From contig NZ_PRDB01000024.1 in the NCBI RefSeq assembly GCF_002925905.1, positions 1-64,000 of the forward strand: DNA of 64,000 nucleotides, written 5' to 3'. The DNA comes from Klebsiella michiganensis (GTDB lineage Bacteria > Pseudomonadota > Gammaproteobacteria > Enterobacterales > Enterobacteriaceae). This document shows positions 61,480-64,000 of this stretch, one piece after another (the first letter of the stretch is position 1; each line of letters starts with the position of its first letter). The position numbers were made by a program, and so were the translations under genes. The notes beneath the pieces are model-generated. The model saw only the letters and a list, made by a program, of their open reading frames with translations, had not been told where the DNA came from and ran no database searches.

Positions 61480-61893
61480 TCAACCCTTAATTTGCTCACC
61501 GTTTTCATCATTGGTGAAGCTTAATGAGGCCGAATTAACACAAAAACGCTCTCCGGTAGGCTGTGGACCATCCGGGAATACGTGCCCAAGGTGAGCATCG
61601 CAGTTTCCGCAGCGAATTTCCGTGCGCTGCATACCGTGGGAGTAATCATTAAGGTAGCGGATAGCGTCATCGCTGACGGGCTCATAAAAGCTTGGCCAGC
61701 CGCAGCCGGAATCATACTTGGTTTGCGAGTGAAACAGCGCGGCATCGCACACCAGGCAGTGGTAGACGCCATCGCGTTTGTTGTGGAGCAACCGCCCGGT
61801 GAACGGCGGTTCAGTACCGTGATTCTGCGTCACGTAAAACTGCATCTCGCTCAAATTTTTTTTGAGCTCGTCCGAAGAGGGTTTATTCGACAT
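61480..61893 (-). CDS. msrB: MsrB, methionine-R-sulfoxide reductase
   Basis: The 137-residue enzyme repairs methionine R-sulfoxide. The zinc CxxC pairs are seen in [10 protein letters not shown] and [13 protein letters not shown]. The catalytic cysteine is in [11 protein letters not shown]. The start at 61893 ([18 protein letters not shown]) equals E. coli, and the frame open to 61929 is rejected. It is divergent from gapA. Confidence 0.96.
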   Translation of the reverse strand: MSNKPSSDELKKNLSEMQFYVTQNHGTEPPFTGRLLHNKRDGVYHCLVCDAALFHSQTKYDSGCGWPSFYEPVSDDAIRYLNDYSHGMQRTEIRCGNCDAHLGHVFPDGPQPTGERFCVNSASLSFTNDENGEQIKG

Positions 61894-62160
61894 TGGCTTG
61901 CTTCTCGCTGTGAAAGGACAACTTTTCATGTCAATTCTAACAAAATATTAACAATGAAGCGTGCACTTTTGTTCTAAACTTAGGCGACGCCAAAAGGCAG
62001 CCACACAATTGTGATGAATATCACATTTTTATCTTCAGTGACCTTTAAAATTCCGGGCGCAGCCCCCATATGGAATTGGGCTCAAAGGGAAAGTGGGATA
62101 AATCGACCGCGCAAAGGCATGCTCTGGATTGATTTGTCGCAATGATTGACACGATTCCGC

Positions 62161-62188
62161 TTGACGCTGCGTAAGGTTTTTGTAATTT
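62161..62188 (+). promoter_or_regulatory. gapA promoter (P1-like)
   Basis: TTGACG (62161-62166) and TAATTT (62183-62188) with a 16-base spacer lie 44 bases before the gapA ATG. This stretch looks the same as the main E. coli gapA promoter, as I recall it. The rest of 61894-62160 contains no gene, and other gapA promoters may be there. Confidence 0.7.
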
Positions 62189-62219
62189 TACAGGCAACCT
62201 TTTATTCACTAACAAATAG

Positions 62220-63227
<1,008 letters not shown>

Positions 63228-63251
63228 GTTGAGATGAGACAGTAATCTGTA

Positions 63252-63278
63252 AGAGCGACTTCGGTCGCTCTTTTTTTT
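63252..63278 (+). terminator. gapA terminator
   Basis: GAGCGAC-TTCG-GTCGCTC with a UUCG-type tetraloop, followed by eight T, is a strong intrinsic terminator 26 bases after gapA. Confidence 0.95.
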
Positions 63279-63301
63279 GTCTGAAGATAAAGGATTGCGT
63301 A

Positions 63302-64000
63302 ATGATTAATAAAATTTTTGCCCTCCCGGTTATCGAACAGCTTACCCCTGTACTTTCCCGCCGCCAGCTTGATGACCTGGAGCTGATCGTCGTTGACCAT
63401 CCGCAGGTGAAAGCGTCCGTGGCTTTCCAGGGCGCTCACCTGCTCTCCTGGAAGCCCGCTGGCGAAGAAGAAATCCTGTGGCTCAGCGGCAACACCCCAT
63501 TTAAAAACGGCGTTGCCTTGCGCGGCGGCGTGCCGATTTGCTGGCCGTGGTTTGGTCCTTCTGCTCAGCAGGGCCTGCCCTCCCACGGCTTCGCCCGCAA
63601 CCTGCCGTGGGCCCTGAAAGGGCACGATGAAGACGACAACGGCGTGGTGCTGACCTTTGCACTGAAAAGCAGCGACGCCACCCGCCAGTACTGGCCGCAC
63701 GAGTTCACCCTGCTGGCGCGCTTTAAGCTGGGCAAAACCTGCGAAATTGAGCTGGAGGCGCACGGCGAATTTGAAACCACGTCTGCCCTGCATACCTATT
63801 TCAACGTCGGCGACATTGCGGCAGTGAAGGTCAGCGGTCTGGGCGACCGTTATATTGATAAAGTGAAAAACGCGGAAGAAGGCGTATTAAGCAACGGCAC
63901 AGAGACTTTTCCCGATCGTACCGACCGCGTCTATCTGAATGCCGAAACCTGCAGCGTGATTCATGACGATGCGCTGAACCGCAACATCGACGTTACGCAT
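63302..64000 (+). CDS. yeaD: YeaD, D-hexose-6-phosphate mutarotase (partial)
   Basis: The frame runs to the right edge, 233 codons of about 294. It starts MINKIFALPVIEQLTPVLSR. The aldose 1-epimerase-like beta sandwich shows GGVPICWPWFGPS and the histidine in LPSHGFARNLPW, followed by ALHTYFNVGDI (second catalytic histidine). It equilibrates alpha and beta anomers of glucose-6-phosphate-type sugars. It is downstream of gapA after a strong terminator. Confidence 0.95.
   Translation, partial: MINKIFALPVIEQLTPVLSRRQLDDLELIVVDHPQVKASVAFQGAHLLSWKPAGEEEILWLSGNTPFKNGVALRGGVPICWPWFGPSAQQGLPSHGFARNLPWALKGHDEDDNGVVLTFALKSSDATRQYWPHEFTLLARFKLGKTCEIELEAHGEFETTSALHTYFNVGDIAAVKVSGLGDRYIDKVKNAEEGVLSNGTETFPDRTDRVYLNAETCSVIHDDALNRNIDVTH

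Overview
The window is a stretch of an enterobacterial chromosome carrying one integrated P2-type prophage. The backbone follows the Escherichia coli order ynjB-C-D-E-F, nudG, gdhA, topB, selD, ydjA, sppA, ansA, pncA, ydjE-F-G-H-I-J-K-L, yeaC, msrB, gapA, yeaD, with proteins of nearly the same lengths as in E. coli. Departures from E. coli are a class A acid phosphatase (phoC-like) between selD and ydjA, a GH18 chitinase plus a yajD-type HNH gene between ydjL and yeaC, and no ynjH or ynjI. Together with the GC-rich codon use and the type of REP repeats, this suggests a Klebsiella/Raoultella-like host. Species is not decided by the sequence alone.

Layout: 1-6480 host (ynj ABC transporter and rhodanese genes, ynjF, nudG, gdhA); 6486-41753 prophage, about 35 kb, flanked by a 19-bp direct repeat that is the gdhA/topB terminator; 41755-64000 host (topB, selD, phoC, ydjA, sppA, ansA, pncA, the ydj sugar-alcohol cluster, chitinase, yajD, yeaC, msrB, gapA, start of yeaD).

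The prophage is in reverse orientation to the usual P2 map. From left to right it holds: attL; a two-gene cargo unit (VasI/TagO-like secreted protein and a zinc-ribbon membrane protein); ogr and D; a tail sheath-tube-E-tape-U block (FI, FII, E/E', T, U) that points the opposite way to its position in P2; a gpH-like fibre and a 1410-residue spike; I, J, W, V, S, R; the lysis genes lysC, lysB, K, Y; X, L, M, N, O; then P and Q on the other strand; the cos region with a small membrane-protein gene; replication gene A; a cytosine and an adenine DNA methyltransferase; an exonuclease and several small early genes; cox, the C repressor and int; and attR. Late genes are probably activated by Ogr at two identical GTTGT-N12-ACAAC dyads, one between P and O and one between D and FI. 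Each dyad sits between divergent operons.

Two genes, the phage dam-type methylase and the host ydjK, are each broken by one missing base in a C run. Either these are real mutations or the assembly has homopolymer errors. The most unusual points are the inverted sheath-to-U block with its shared divergent late promoter, the large putative depolymerase spike, and the unfamiliar cargo at the two usual accessory positions (next to attL and next to cos).
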